DNA of 64,000 nucleotides from Portulaca oleracea (GCA_029582165.1 CM055870.1:49804513-49868512); one strand, 5' to 3'; positions 11,941-22,301 are shown, counted from the first letter of the stretch. The notes: generated by a model from the sequence alone, not told the origin. Numbers and translations: made by a program.

Positions 11941-14900
11941 TGTAAAACCCCGAAAAAATGTCTTTGCGTTTACCGTTAAATTTGCTAACGAGCGTTTAAT
12001 CCCGTTATTTATTTATCTGTCTTCACACGGAGCTTTTAGAACCGCGAGTGCATTCGTAGTAATTTTTAGAGTCTTAAAAATATCAGTTAGGAATTTTTGG
12101 GACTTCGGGTGAAAAATCTTTTATCTTGAGAGAGTTTTTATCTGTCTTTCTTAAGTTTTGTTGTTATAGGGTTTATGAGGTAATATATGTTTATTTAGAA
12201 ATTGCTAGATGGGATTTATGATGTCATGGGGGTGATGTCATTCATCAAAATTTATCTGATTTTTGTGATTTTCGTCCGCTTTCCCAACGAATTCCCATTT
12301 TGCAAAGACCACCACCAATGCAAACCATGTCTTGACCAATGGGAGCTGACACTTGGCTTGCCCCTATTCCCTCTCTCTCCTCCCTCTTTCTCTCTCGTGC
12401 CTCTCTCTCTTTCTTTCTCTTTCTCCTCCCTCCTCCTCCTTCTATCAACTACTGATTCTTCTTGTGCTTCATGCTCTACCCACCCACCACCACAAACCAA
12501 AACATCACCTCCCTCCGCCTTCCTCCTTCCTCCGACCACCACCTGGCCTATCGCCGCCCATTTTCCTCCGCCACCGACGCCGGAAAACCGACCCCAATCC
12601 CCCTTGTTGCACCCCGACATCCCAACCCCACCACCACTCTCGCAACCACCAGCTTCTCGCCGACCGATCACCGCCACCCCGAGCTCCCCTTTTTCTTCTT
12701 CTTTCCTCCTTCCTCTTTGTGCCCTAGTTGCACCGTTCCTCGCTGCCGCCAACGCCGACCACCGTCGCCACCCAGGAACTGCCGGCGTTCACGCCGACGC
12801 CCAGCCGCAGCCCCGAGCCACCCTGGCCCCACCTCTTCTAGCTTGGACCCATTGTTTGTGCTCTCTCTCTCTCTTTCTCTCTCTATAAGTTAATATGGGT
12901 ATTATGTGTTAGGGTTAGTTTAATCATGTATTAATATTACTAATGTGTTTTAGAGTAAATAAACTTGTATATTTACTATTAATATTGACTAAATACATGT
13001 TAGTTTAATAAGTGGTTATTAGGGTGTGTTTAGTGTAGGGTTATAAGTTAATATATATAGTTTATATGTTATGTGGAATTTTGATGTTAATATCCATGTT
13101 ATGATTTCATGAATATTAGTGTAATAATGTTAAGTTAAGTATTAGTAAATATCTTGTTATTTTGTATGTTTATATATCAAGTATATTATTTATTTTGACA
13201 ATAATATTAAGTTATTAATATTTTCCATATTATTTAGTAAAAATTATTACCTAATGTTTAATACATGATTTTACTATCTAAATGTAGTAATACTATGTCT
13301 TGATTGCATATTATATAAAAGCTAATATCTTATGTTGGAACTATTATAAAATTAGGTTCATTATATTATTCTTGTAGTTGTTATATTATTAAGTCCTTGT
13401 TACTTTGAAAGTTAGTTTTACAAAGTATTACTACCTTTTTATATATTAGTATGTTAATGTCAAGTTTATCAAATATATTGTTATATTATATGTTGTGATT
13501 ATTACAAAGTTTAGTTTATTTTATATCCTATGTTTTCATAATATTAAGTTAATGTTGTTACAATATTACTAGTAATAATATCTTCTTGAAGTGGGTTCAT
13601 TTTATTATTTACAAAGGTATTTCGAAAATGTGTTATTACAAGTATTATTATATTACAAGTCATGTTTAAAGTTATTATTATTATTACGTTAATGTTAAGT
13701 TAAAAATATTTTGTTAGGCCTTGGTAGAGTTTGAATTTTATATTATGAGGTTTTATAGTTAAACCCTAATACTATTTTACTAAATACGAAATTACTAAGT
13801 TTCATGTTATTAGTATTATACGGTTCCATGCGATTGGTTTCATGTTATTATCATAAAGTTAATGTTATTAGTTTTTGTTACCATTATTATAAAGTTTCGC
13901 GCTACTATTATTATTATAAGGTTTCGTGTTGTTGTTATTATTATTATAATATTTCGTACTATTATTATTATTACTATTATTAAGTTTCGTATTATTTTGA
14001 TTATTATAAAGTTTCCGAAAGTTTCATATTAATGGTATTAAAAGTTTCACATTATTGGTATCGAAGTTTCATATATTTTAGTATTAAGTTTCACATACTT
14101 TGGTATCAAAGTTTTATAAAGTTTTCATGTTGATTATGTGGTTCGCGATTAAATGAAATGAATTATAATTTGGGAAGGGTAGTTAGGATGTTAAAGAAAT
14201 CGTTAGAGCACGTTTTGATTTTAGAACCTTTTATTAGGTTTGAGCGAAGGCACGAACCAGTAGCTCCGTGTGCATCTTTTGATTGAAGTGACTTTCTACA
14301 GGTAATGTCTATGTCCTAATCCCCTTTGGGATGCCCTTTTATCTGTTTTGTGATTTTAATCTGTTTTATGAAGCTTGCATCCCGCATGGGAATTTTCTGT
14401 AAAGTTAGACTGTCTGATTTGGATGTCTTTGAGTTGTTTTTCTGAGTTGAGTAAAACGTGACAGTCTTTTAAACTCTGAGTTTTATTATGTGAGTTTTGG
14501 AAACTGGGTTGGGTTTTATTTGAAATCTGACGTCTGATAATTCATAAGATACTAATAATCAAAGTGAAACCATAAGCGGGTTGCGGGTAACGACCCTTAG
14601 ACCATGATCTGTTCGTGCAGGGGAGTTATCAAGAGATCGGGAGTCGATATTATTTACGAGATTGTGCACACATCGATTACGCTTCGGACCGCCATCCATT
14701 ACGATTCGAGGATCCGAGATCTGTTTCTAGTCGAGTTCTGATATTCTGGGGATAGGCAAATCCCGCCCGCATAATAAAATTCTGATATGTTTTCTGAGGA
14801 AAAGTTTACTCTATTTCTGATTACTCTTTACGGTTTCGATTTACGATTTACGATGTCCGATTAGGTTGAAAGCGCGATTGTGGTTTTGGAACATTGTGTT

Positions 14901-15407
14901 TTTCCGAGTTGGAAGTTGATCTTGTTGGTTTATAAGTTTTGATATTTTTGAACTCGTTACTCCGGTTGTGATTCAATTGAATTGCGAAAAGGTTTGACTT
15001 GTTCCCCTCCCCTAAAATGGTTTAAAAAGATTTCTGAACTGTTTTGACAGTCTCATGTTGTGAATGTTTTGTTTTCAGGTGAAGATCAATTATGTGATGG
15101 GGATGGGCAATAGAAGTGAGGACGTTGGAGTTAGCCGTCTGAGAATAAAGTTTAGTTTATGTTTAGACTTAAAGTTTAGTAAATGTTGAGTTTATGTTGT
15201 TCTTGAATTCGAAGTTCTTTTCGTTGTTAAATTAAAGTAAACAATTATCGTTTGTTGTTAGTTTCCCTTTCTTGCCTTGTATCTCTTCTGAATGCAGCGA
15301 TGCTTGAAGTTAATAAAAAGGAAAAAAAATGAGACTTCCGCTGTTAATGTTAGTCAACGTCTGATTTTTGACCGTTAAGTTTAGATCTGAAATTTCGGGG
15401 CGTTACA
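11941..15407 (+). repeat. LTR 4 of the array
   Basis: Length 3467 bp, the same as LTR 1. It ends in GGGGCGTTACA followed by the GCTCG duplication and the rest of the interrupted host LTR. The 14640-14970 part again shows CTG-to-CG or ACG changes, and 15290-15310 differs from the other copies. Confidence 0.88.
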
Positions 15408-15974
15408 GCTCGGGCGAGCCACAGGGTGGCTCGGGCGAGCCATGCTTCTGGGCAATTTTTCCCTGCCGACTTCCAACGCGTATAACTTCTTCATACGAAC
15501 TCCGTTTTAGGCCCGTAAGATATCGTTGGAAAGCTCTCAGTGTGTACTATAAGCTCCTAAAATTTGAGACCTATCAAAGTTATATTGAAGGAGTTATGGC
15601 CCAAAGCGTGAAGGCGCGTGCATTTCCAACCTTTGATCGCCTTCTCCCCTGCAAGTTATTAACATGGTTACTTCCGAGACTTGATACCACCACGCCCTTC
15701 ATTTTCGGGATGACCCAATCCAGTCCTGAGGCCTCCGAGGTCATTGACAAGTCCCGAGCCTCTCCTTACTCCAACAAGGATGGCTCGCCGAGGCCACGAT
15801 AGTGTGATGCTCACCACCCCGCCTTTTGTAAGGGTGTAACGATTCCTGAAAACGAGTGGGCGAGCGGTTTTAGTCCGGTGATGATGGGTCGGGATTTCAT
15901 CGACCTTATCTTTAACCGCAATCCCGGCTATGAAAGCTTGGCACCGATCCTAATACTGAACCCGATACGGTTCA
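15408..15974 (-). repeat. Left LTR of the gag-like retrotransposon, inner piece
   Basis: This continues the LTR broken at 296 and matches 18730-19282 of the right LTR almost base for base. The end, GATACGGTTCA at 15964-15974, is the LTR terminus (TG on the minus strand). The open frame 15368-15802 has an equivalent in the other LTR but looks like chance coding within LTR sequence. Read on the minus strand, the GAAGGGGAG just inside the element (15977-15985) is a reasonable polypurine tract. Confidence 0.85.
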
Positions 15975-16543
15975 TACTCCCCTTCTTGAAAAAGAGTTGC
16001 CCTCAACTCTTGGGAGTAAAAATCGAGGCCCTCTCCACAACTTGGCACCCTAGAGCTCCAAACATCCCAACCGCCATGAACAATCACACGAGGCACCCAA
16101 CAAGCTTCGGAACCCACTATATACCCGTCATCCAAATAAAAGAAGCAGGTTGGAGGCTTGTTTTGTGGAGGTGAGGGGTTAAGGGACAGAAAAGGGAATT
16201 TTTGTGGTGTTTGGGAACTCTCATTCTCACTAGGCTCGCTACAAGGCAAAGACAAAGCAAGAAGGAGCTTGTCCTCGCCAAGAACACGCTCTTCCCGTGT
16301 TTCGCTCATCATGAGAAGGTTCCTCAACTCACTTCCCACCCAGGTTTTATTTTTATGTAGGGTTAAGGGATTCATGCACTCAAGTCCAAGTAATTGATCT
16401 TCGCTCAACACACAATGCCACGAACATTGCACACCAAATTTCCAATAACACTCATTCAACGACAAATCCTCAAATAACCAATGTCGACCAAACAACATGT
16501 ATGACTCGTTCAAAAAGTTCATGACACAACGAGCAATATTCAT
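15953..16543 (-). CDS. Second frame of the gag-like element, with an FGRHWLF module
   Basis: About 196 codons in a different frame from the upstream gag-like gene, overlapping its last 74 bases and running into the LTR. Near its N-terminus (residues 14-25) it carries ESYMLFGRHWLF, a near repeat of ESCMIFGRHWLF in the upstream protein. The rest has a Ser/Pro-rich middle and no family I recognise. The overlap suggests either a frameshift mutation that cut one long protein in two or a second product made by frameshifting; nothing here separates these. ATG at 16543 is simply the first in the frame. Confidence 0.45.
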
Positions 16544-17663
16544 CGAAGGACGACACAGTTGAAGAACTCAAAAACTTAGGTTGAACTAGAATCATGGCAT
16601 CTTCAATTCCAAATACGCCACTAAACACCAAACGGACACCAAGATTCTTAGTATGCCACTCAAAACATTGGGAATTTTCAACCGGGGACTTCACTTGCTC
16701 ATCATGCAACTTTTCTCGCCAACAAACTTCATCAAACAACCAATGTCTCCCAAAGATCATGCACGACTCACCCAAAGACTTTACACCACATCGTACATCT
16801 TTCAAGCATGATTCAATAAATTTCAAAGGAGAGTCTTCGGTTACCTTGTTCTTCCCATGGAGAAGAATTTGGGTGCCCGTGGGTGGAAGGAAATAGGAGT
16901 CACCACCATTGTTGTTTAATCCCTTGGCTTGTGGTAATGATAACCCCAAAGGAGCTTCTTCTTGGGCCTCTTCAACACGGATAAGAGGAAGGGCAAGATC
17001 GATGTTCTTAACCACCTCTTGGCTTGGAACTTCAACAATAGTTTCGGAAGCCTCACAAGGTTCAACGGAAGCTCCCTCGTCGGGCAAGGAATCGACCTTT
17101 GCTTGCTTAGCCTCTTCTACCATGTCACTTGTATGCTCTCCTTCGCCAAAGGATTCCTCAATCCAAGCTTCAACCATAGCCATTGTTGGACATTGCAAAG
17201 AATCGTGTCCTACACGCCGACATTTGACACACTTCCGGGACGTGACGGTCGTTAGCGGGGAATAGTAGAATGGCTCCTCAATAGTGTCCCGTCGACGATG
17301 GCGTCGAAGCGAATTTCTATCATCGTCACTCGACTCGTAGGAGGGAGGAGGACGGATAGGACTTCGTGCGGGTCTACGACGTTCATCTCGGGGTTGTCTT
17401 TGATACTCTTGGGCTAGGTTGTTCACTTTGACCTTAAGGTTCTCAAGAGTTTGTTCGATGGTGGAGAACCGGTTCTCATAGGCGGAGAGTCGGTCCTCGT
17501 AGGCGGAGATTCGATTCTCGACAGTTTGAACTCGAGGACTTTGGCGTTGGCTTGATTCCTTCCGATTGGAATTATTATCTCCATCCATATCGAAGGAAGG
17601 GTGAGGGACGGTATGTGTTTGGGAATATTTTGTGGAGTTTGGGGGTTTTTTTGTGGTTGGCAT
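16470..17663 (-). CDS. Gag-like zinc-knuckle protein of a non-autonomous LTR element
   Basis: An intact 397-codon frame. Residues 46-85 form a probable coiled coil with near-repeated ENRISAYE, EDRLSAYE and ENRFSTIE units. Residues 90-130 are rich in Arg, Pro and Ser. Residues 145-158 are a CX2CX4HX4C knuckle (C145, C148, H153, C158), the nucleic-acid-binding signature of retroelement Gag. An acidic, low-complexity region follows, then a C-terminal module with FGRHWLF (residues 304-310). Upstream lie the leader, the primer site and the 5' LTR, as expected for gag. No capsid family is obvious and no enzyme domain follows. The likely role is RNA packaging for mobilisation in trans; this is inference from position and the knuckle. 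Confidence 0.7.
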   Translation of the reverse strand: MPTTKKPPNSTKYSQTHTVPHPSFDMDGDNNSNRKESSQRQSPRVQTVENRISAYEDRLSAYENRFSTIEQTLENLKVKVNNLAQEYQRQPRDERRRPARSPIRPPPSYESSDDDRNSLRRHRRRDTIEEPFYYSPLTTVTSRKCVKCRRVGHDSLQCPTMAMVEAWIEESFGEGEHTSDMVEEAKQAKVDSLPDEGASVEPCEASETIVEVPSQEVVKNIDLALPLIRVEEAQEEAPLGLSLPQAKGLNNNGGDSYFLPPTGTQILLHGKNKVTEDSPLKFIESCLKDVRCGVKSLGESCMIFGRHWLFDEVCWREKLHDEQVKSPVENSQCFEWHTKNLGVRLVFSGVFGIEDAMILVQPKFLSSSTVSSFDEYCSLCHELFERVIHVVWSTLVI

Positions 17664-17924
17664 GTGTTTGGCTAAGGGTTCTCTGTGTTTTTCTCACTTA
17701 GGCATTTTATCGAACACCTTGCGGGCACAAATTTCCAACTCTTCCTCAAAGCTCCAATATCCATCAAAAACACCACATACAAACACAATACAAAGTATTC
17801 CAATACTCTTGGATTGCAACGGGAATGGGGATCACCAATACTTGCATACAATCCACAAAAATCAACACTAGAGAACACACTAACAAGAACAATGATAAAA
17901 CTCAAGCTAGATGAAAAACCTTGG

Positions 17925-17936
17925 GCTCTGATACCA
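17925..17936 (-). promoter_or_regulatory. Primer binding site, initiator-Met tRNA
   Basis: On the minus strand this reads TGGTATCAGAGC, two bases after the LTR end. It is the standard plant site for minus-strand DNA priming and fixes the orientation of the element. Confidence 0.88.
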
Positions 17937-17938
17937 AA

Positions 17939-19282
17939 TGGAGCGTGGCGTGATGGGAGAGAATGATGGACTTAGCTTGAGTTGTTGTTGTAGAAGAGAT
18001 GAGAGAAATCCATAAGCAATAGAATAAGGGGAGAAAGATGAACATCTCAATCACCCATGCTTGAACTTCTCAACAATAGCCTTGAACTTGAATAATAACA
18101 AGAATAATAACCAAAATCAACCAATATCAATAACCTTGAACACCAAAGGGATTGGATATGACCTTGGATAAAGGAGATTCCACCACCAAAGCCTAACACC
18201 CCACCATGACCATCATAAAGGAAGAATCCACCAAATGATCAATAAAGGAATGACTAGAAACACCACTATTAATCAATGGATAAAGTAATCTAGATTTTGA
18301 GAGAAAACTTAAGGAAACCCTAACCAATGCATAAGCATGTTCATAATCATCAAAAGCTGCCTGGAAAAAAGTCCTAACAAGCTATTTATACTAAACCAGA
18401 AATTAAGTAAAAACAGAGCAAAAATAATGGAACTTCGCGTTCTTCCAGAAGGTTGGCTCGGGCGAGCCAGGTAGTGGCTCGGGCGAGCAGGCCTTCTGTC
18501 CGCAAAAAATCGTCGCTCGTGTGCGTGACTTAACCTGGCAGTAGCCTGGCTCGGGCGAGCCAGGGGGTTGCTCGGGTGAGCAGGCCCACTGAAGGGTTGA
18601 CCACGTACGCGACACATCTGGCAGGCGCTAGGACAAATCTGGCAGAAGCTTGGCTCGGGCGAGCCAAGGAGCGGCTCGGGCGAGCAGGCCCACTGAGAGG
18701 TTGACCATGTGCGCGGCAAAGTCTGGCATAATGGTGGCTCGGGCGAGCCATGCTTCTGGGCAGTTTTTCCCTGCCGACTTCCAACGCGCATAACTTCTTC
18801 ATACAAACTCCGTTTTAGGCCCGTAAGATATCGTTGGAAAGCTCTCAGTGTGTACTATAAGCTCCTAAAATTTGAGACCTATCAAAGTTATATTGAAGGA
18901 GTTATGGCCCAAAGCGTGAAGGCGCGCGCATTTCCAACCTTTGATCGCCTTCTCCCCTGCAAGTTATTAACTTGGTTACTTTCGAGACTTGATACCACCA
19001 CGCCCTTCATTTTCGGGATGACCCAATCCAGTCCCGAGGCCTCCGAGGTCATTGACAAGTCCCGAGCCTCTCCTTACTCCAACAAGGATGGCTCGCCGAG
19101 GCCACGATAGTGTGATGCTCACCACCCCGCCTTTTGTAAGGGTGTAACGATTCCTGAAAACGAGTGGGCGAGCGGTTTTAGTCCGGTGATGATGGGTCGG
19201 GATTTCATCGACCTTGTCTTTAACCGCAATCCCGGCTATGAAAGCTTGGCACCGATCCCGATATTGAACCCGATACGGTTCA
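17939..19282 (-). repeat. Right (5') LTR of the gag-like retrotransposon
   Basis: Length 1344 bp. On the minus strand it begins TGAACCGTATCG and ends CCACGCTCCA, next to the primer site. It contains several GCTCGGGCGAGC motifs (18450-18760), each able to pair GCTCG with CGAGC. The frames that read SPEP-rich peptides arise from this motif and are not treated as genes. Confidence 0.88.
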
Positions 19283-19608
19283 TAATATCACTGACCTTTA
19301 TAGTTTGGTGACATTAATGTACCTTCAAGGAATTTCTGGGCGGCGAACCGGTTGACGGTCTGATGTGGCAGGCGGTGCAAACAAAACCGGTGCCATTTTA
19401 GGTATTTTTAGAGTGTTGAGTGTTTGTATTCGATATTTTTAGGATTAGGGGGTTAATTTTATTGTTAATTTTTAGGGTGTAAATCCTTGAAGGTACATTA
19501 ATGTCACCAAACTATAAAGGTTTGTGATATTACTGTCCAAAAGTGAAGGTCGGTATATTGCTATTCAACACCCCTAAAGGTCGGTATATTACCGTCCAAT
19601 TTCCCTAA
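19283..19608. mobile_element. Inverted-repeat element, left arm cut by the retrotransposon
   Basis: Two arms of about 50 bp (19283-19331 and 19481-19532) are near-perfect inverted copies, starting TAATATCAC and carrying TTTATAGTTTGGTGACATTA. The core between them is about 150 bp. The right arm continues for another 75 bp or so (to about 19608, CGTCCAATTTCCCTA), while the left arm stops exactly at the LTR end. The missing outer left arm should therefore lie beyond the far LTR, outside this window. No transposase is present. The superfamily is uncertain. Confidence 0.7.
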
Positions 19609-19768
19609 TATAAATGTTATATGATAAATTCTTGTACTTTTTAAAAATTAACTAAAAAAGTTTTTTGAAATGAAAATGTGAACAAAACATATTAAAAACC
19701 AGTAACCAAGCACTAAAATTATAATGCTAGACTTGCTAGATTTTCACAGAAAACACAGACTTAAGCAA

Positions 19769-19845
19769 CCAAAGATTTGACCCATGACCTCTGCTAATAA
19801 AAGAGTCATTTATACCACTAAGCCAAGCGACACTTGATGCTACTC
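19769..19845 (-). mobile_element. tRNA-derived SINE-like fragment
   Basis: On the minus strand, TTGGCTTAGTGG (19814-19826) resembles a Pol III A box, and about 35 bases downstream GGGTCAAATCTTTGG (19769-19783) resembles a B box. A tRNA-like head of this kind is typical of plant SINEs. No full tRNA fold, tail or target duplication was found, so the call is weak. Confidence 0.3.
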
Positions 19846-20177
19846 TATGAAGTTAACCGCTACATATATACTATATGTATTATTATTTTTTTTAATAGTC
19901 AGACTTTTTTTCCCAAAATCCCAATGGTGTCACTTGACTCCACTTATTATACATCAGATCCGCCCCTGATGGTGCCTTAACCATTTCATGTTGCTTGAGA
20001 CTTCAATGTTGCATTGTCCAATAGTGACAAATCAAACATTCAAAGGTTTATGGTTCTTGACTATGTTGCCTTTCACTTTTTGCTTTTCTCATTCAAGTCA
20101 CATAGCGAAAATAGACTAGAAAATATGAATCAGTATTGTTTTTTTTTCTTTTTTTTCCAGGAGGTTTGAACATTAAC

Positions 20178-20180
<3 letters not shown>

Positions 20181-20221
<41 letters not shown>
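20181..20221. repeat. (TA)n microsatellite
   Basis: About 20 TA units. Confidence 0.95.
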
Positions 20222-20225
<4 letters not shown>

Positions 20226-20449
20226 GAATATATAACACTCCAAGTTATCTATTTATGATCAATGTATTGATCTTTGGTGATGATTAGTAGAATTGAATAC
20301 TAGTCTATTACACATATATTCAAAGATACATAACACTCCAATTTACCTAGTTATGATCAATGTATTGACATTTGGTGATGATTAATAGAATTGAATACCA
20401 GTATGACTAGAGTATATTATTGATAATTGGGCTTAGGGTTTGTACTTTA

Positions 20450-20545
20450 TGCCATTGTGCAACCTGCACCTACACTTATTTACACCAACATGCACTCACC
20501 TACATCTACCTACACCAACCTGTACCGACCTGCACCAACCTGCAC
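20450..20545. repeat. Imperfect repeat of ACCTACACCA-like units
   Basis: Roughly ten diverged decamer units of the type CCTGCACCAA or CCTACACCAA. Similar units recur at 21758-21830 (ACCTACATCT, CCTATACCAA). A diverged minisatellite; no coding content. Confidence 0.6.
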
Positions 20546-20749
20546 TCAATTAAAATCAACTTTTAATGTCTAAGCCCCAGTCCAATTTCCGATATCCTTC
20601 AAAAGGTAATACTTAATACTGTATATTTCTATTTCTCGTGTGATCTCAAGTGAATTTCTAACTTTAACATCCTTTTTATATGATTAGAAAAATTAATATT
20701 ATTTGACTGTTCTACATATCTAAACACCATTGGATATTTAGCTCTATAC

Positions 20750-21071
20750 ATGAATATAGGAGTCCGTTACCATGTTCAAGATTTCAAAAGCATGGACCTA
20801 CTTAATATAAAGATGTCTTCAATGTTTATCATTCTTCACTTATAATGACAATTGAAAGGACATTTGGAGTGTTAAAAAACACTTGGAAGATATTAAATAC
20901 AGAGTGCCTCAAGTACCCAAGCGATGTCAAATCCTTATAATTGTAGCAGGTTGCACGCTACATAACTTCATAAGAATGCAGCAAGAAGGACTACCAATTT
21001 CAAAAAGACCAACTGATATTGTAACTTTCCCAACGTCACAAAACATGATAGTCAAAATAGAGAAGCAATAA
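20750..21071 (+). pseudogene. PIF/Harbinger transposase fragment (DDE_Tnp_4 C-terminus)
   Basis: Pieces in more than one frame recall the end of plant Harbinger-type nucleases: GVRYHV and DFKS near 20760-20800, YHSS and IERTFGVLK(N)xWKIL near 20830-20895, then after a frameshift a segment ending CTLHNFIR near 20950-20975. The invariant ERxFG...W...L and C.LHNFIR motifs are family hallmarks. The frame changes and the loss of the N-terminal catalytic part mark it as dead. No terminal repeats were identified for it. Confidence 0.7.
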
Positions 21072-21368
21072 ATCAATTTAAGGATGAGATAGGTGAAAGT
21101 TTGACAAATTACATGACATCGAAAAAAAAATGTAGTTTGTATGAAGTGCATCTTATGAATAAGATTTTTTTACATATTTTCTCAGTTTTGCACATAATTA
21201 TAAAAGTTCGCAATAATTGTAATTTTTTTTTGATATATATAACTACATAAAATATTAATTAATATAGTATTAAGAACGTCATCAACAAGTCCCTAAATTA
21301 CAATTACTTATGGTTTGGAAAATAATGGAATAACATACCCTTACAATATAACACTTGTATTTGTATTA

Positions 21369-21746
21369 GGGTAAATTACATTTACCCTACCTGACATTTG
21401 TGGTAATAATTTTTGCACACCCGACATTTGAGAAATAATTTTCACCCTACCTGACATTAAGTGAAAGTGATTTTTAGTGGCAAAATTCGATCACTTCTCA
21501 TCAGAAATAAAACAATGAAAGGATCATTTAGGTCATTTCCTTCTAAATATTAATGGACAACATGATACATTCACATAGGCATATAGGAGCACTATTGTAT
21601 TTCCTCATTTCCGATGAGAAGTGACAAGATTTTACCGCGAAAAATCACTTTCACTAAATGTCAGGTAAGGTGAAAATTATTTCCCAAATGTCGAGTGTAC
21701 AAAAATTATTACCACAAATGTCAGGTAGGGTAAATGTAATTTACTC
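21369..21746. mobile_element. Long-TIR MITE (MULE-like) with a 10-bp target duplication
   Basis: The element is 378 bp. The ends are GGGTAAATTAC and, inverted, GAGTAAATTAC. The inverted arms extend about 130-150 bp, with words such as CCTACCTGACATTTGTGG and AATAATTTTCACC on both sides. The 10-bp sequence ATTTGTATTA lies directly outside each end (21359-21368 and 21747-21756). Target duplications of 9-11 bp with long TIRs are typical of Mutator-like elements. There is no open frame. Confidence 0.85.
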
Positions 21747-22064
21747 ATTTGTATTATCTAACCTACATCTATCTACATTTACCTATACCAACTTGTACTA
21801 ACCTATATTTATCTGCAAACTATATTTTCCTACTGCTCTAAAAACATGCCCTAAGGCCCTGTGAAATTCATGGGTAAATGTAATTTACTAAAATTTACCT
21901 GTTTTTACATAAATTTTTCAAAATTTACCAAACTTAAAAAAATAAAAAAAATTAATTTTGATATACTGACATAAATTTGCCAAAAGTTATCAGAATTACC
22001 AAAAATTACAAAAAGTTACCACAAATTATCAAAATATAACTTTTACCCAACTATTTATTTTACC
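21747..22064. other. AT-rich spacer upstream of the peroxiredoxin gene
   Basis: Holds the second block of ACCTACATCT-like units (to about 21830) and a stretch rich in AAAATTTACC words. No gene or paired terminal repeats were found. Confidence 0.5.
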
Positions 22065-22072
22065 TATAAATA
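22065..22072 (+). promoter_or_regulatory. Candidate TATA box of the peroxiredoxin gene
   Basis: TATAAATA lies 230 bases before the start codon, which would give a 5' leader of about 200 bases. It is the best TATA word near the gene, but no transcript evidence is available. Confidence 0.4.
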
Positions 22073-22301
22073 ACTAACATCAAAAAGTTAATCCAACCAG
22101 CTAGTTGTCAAATCGGGCCAAACATACGAACCAAAATCCGCATCCATCGAGTCATCCCCACTCACCAACTCACAGTGGTCTTCTCCAACTATCCCCACCA
22201 TATACTTCCCCACTATCTCGCTCCTTCACACACTCACACACTCCCACTACTAGAGCAGAGGCGAGAGTAACGAGAGAGAAAACTCTAACTCCATTGCGAA
22301 A

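Larger units (their letters stand above)
297..15407 (+). mobile_element. LARD-type LTR retrotransposon array: LTR-int-LTR-int-LTR-int-LTR
   Basis: Four long LTRs (297-3763, 4205-7595, 8036-11500, 11941-15407) alternate with three interiors of about 440 bp. Each LTR starts TGTAAAACCCCG and, where intact, ends CGGGGCGTTACA. Each interior starts with an initiator-Met tRNA primer site and ends with a polypurine tract. No gag or pol domain is present, so this is a large retrotransposon derivative. The words just before the last LTR (TTTCGAGGACGAAACTTC, then TTTTAAGGGGG) resemble the 3' ends of Tekay/Del-type Ty3 chromoviruses, which suggests the parent. The whole array is flanked by GCTCG (292-296 and 15408-15412), consistent with a single 5-bp target duplication. 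Either unequal recombination between LTRs after one insertion, or integration of a multimer, would produce this layout. Confidence 0.9.
1..19282 (-). mobile_element. Non-autonomous LTR retrotransposon with a gag-like gene, host of a nested LARD array
   Basis: Read on the minus strand, a 5' LTR (17939-19282) is followed two bases later by TGGTATCAGAGC, the primer site complementary to the 3' end of plant initiator-Met tRNA. A 1.96-kb interior (15975-17938) then leads to a 3' LTR whose end lies at 15974. Both LTRs share the terminal stretch up to GATACGGTTCA on the plus strand and diverge immediately after it. The 3' LTR is interrupted by the 297-15407 array and runs off the left edge of the window. 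The interior encodes a zinc-knuckle gag-like protein but no protease, reverse transcriptase or integrase that I can see, so the element must have relied on an autonomous partner. The partner family is unknown. The bases TAATA (19283-19287) are the expected right-hand target duplication; the left copy lies outside the window. Confidence 0.85.

Noticed and set aside
16594..17265. Plus-strand frames opposite the gag-like gene
   Set aside because: Antisense shadows of the minus-strand zinc-knuckle frame.
18309..18806. 165-codon minus frame with repeated SPEP peptides
   Set aside because: Produced by the GCTCGGGCGAGC repeat in the LTR; there is no independent coding evidence.
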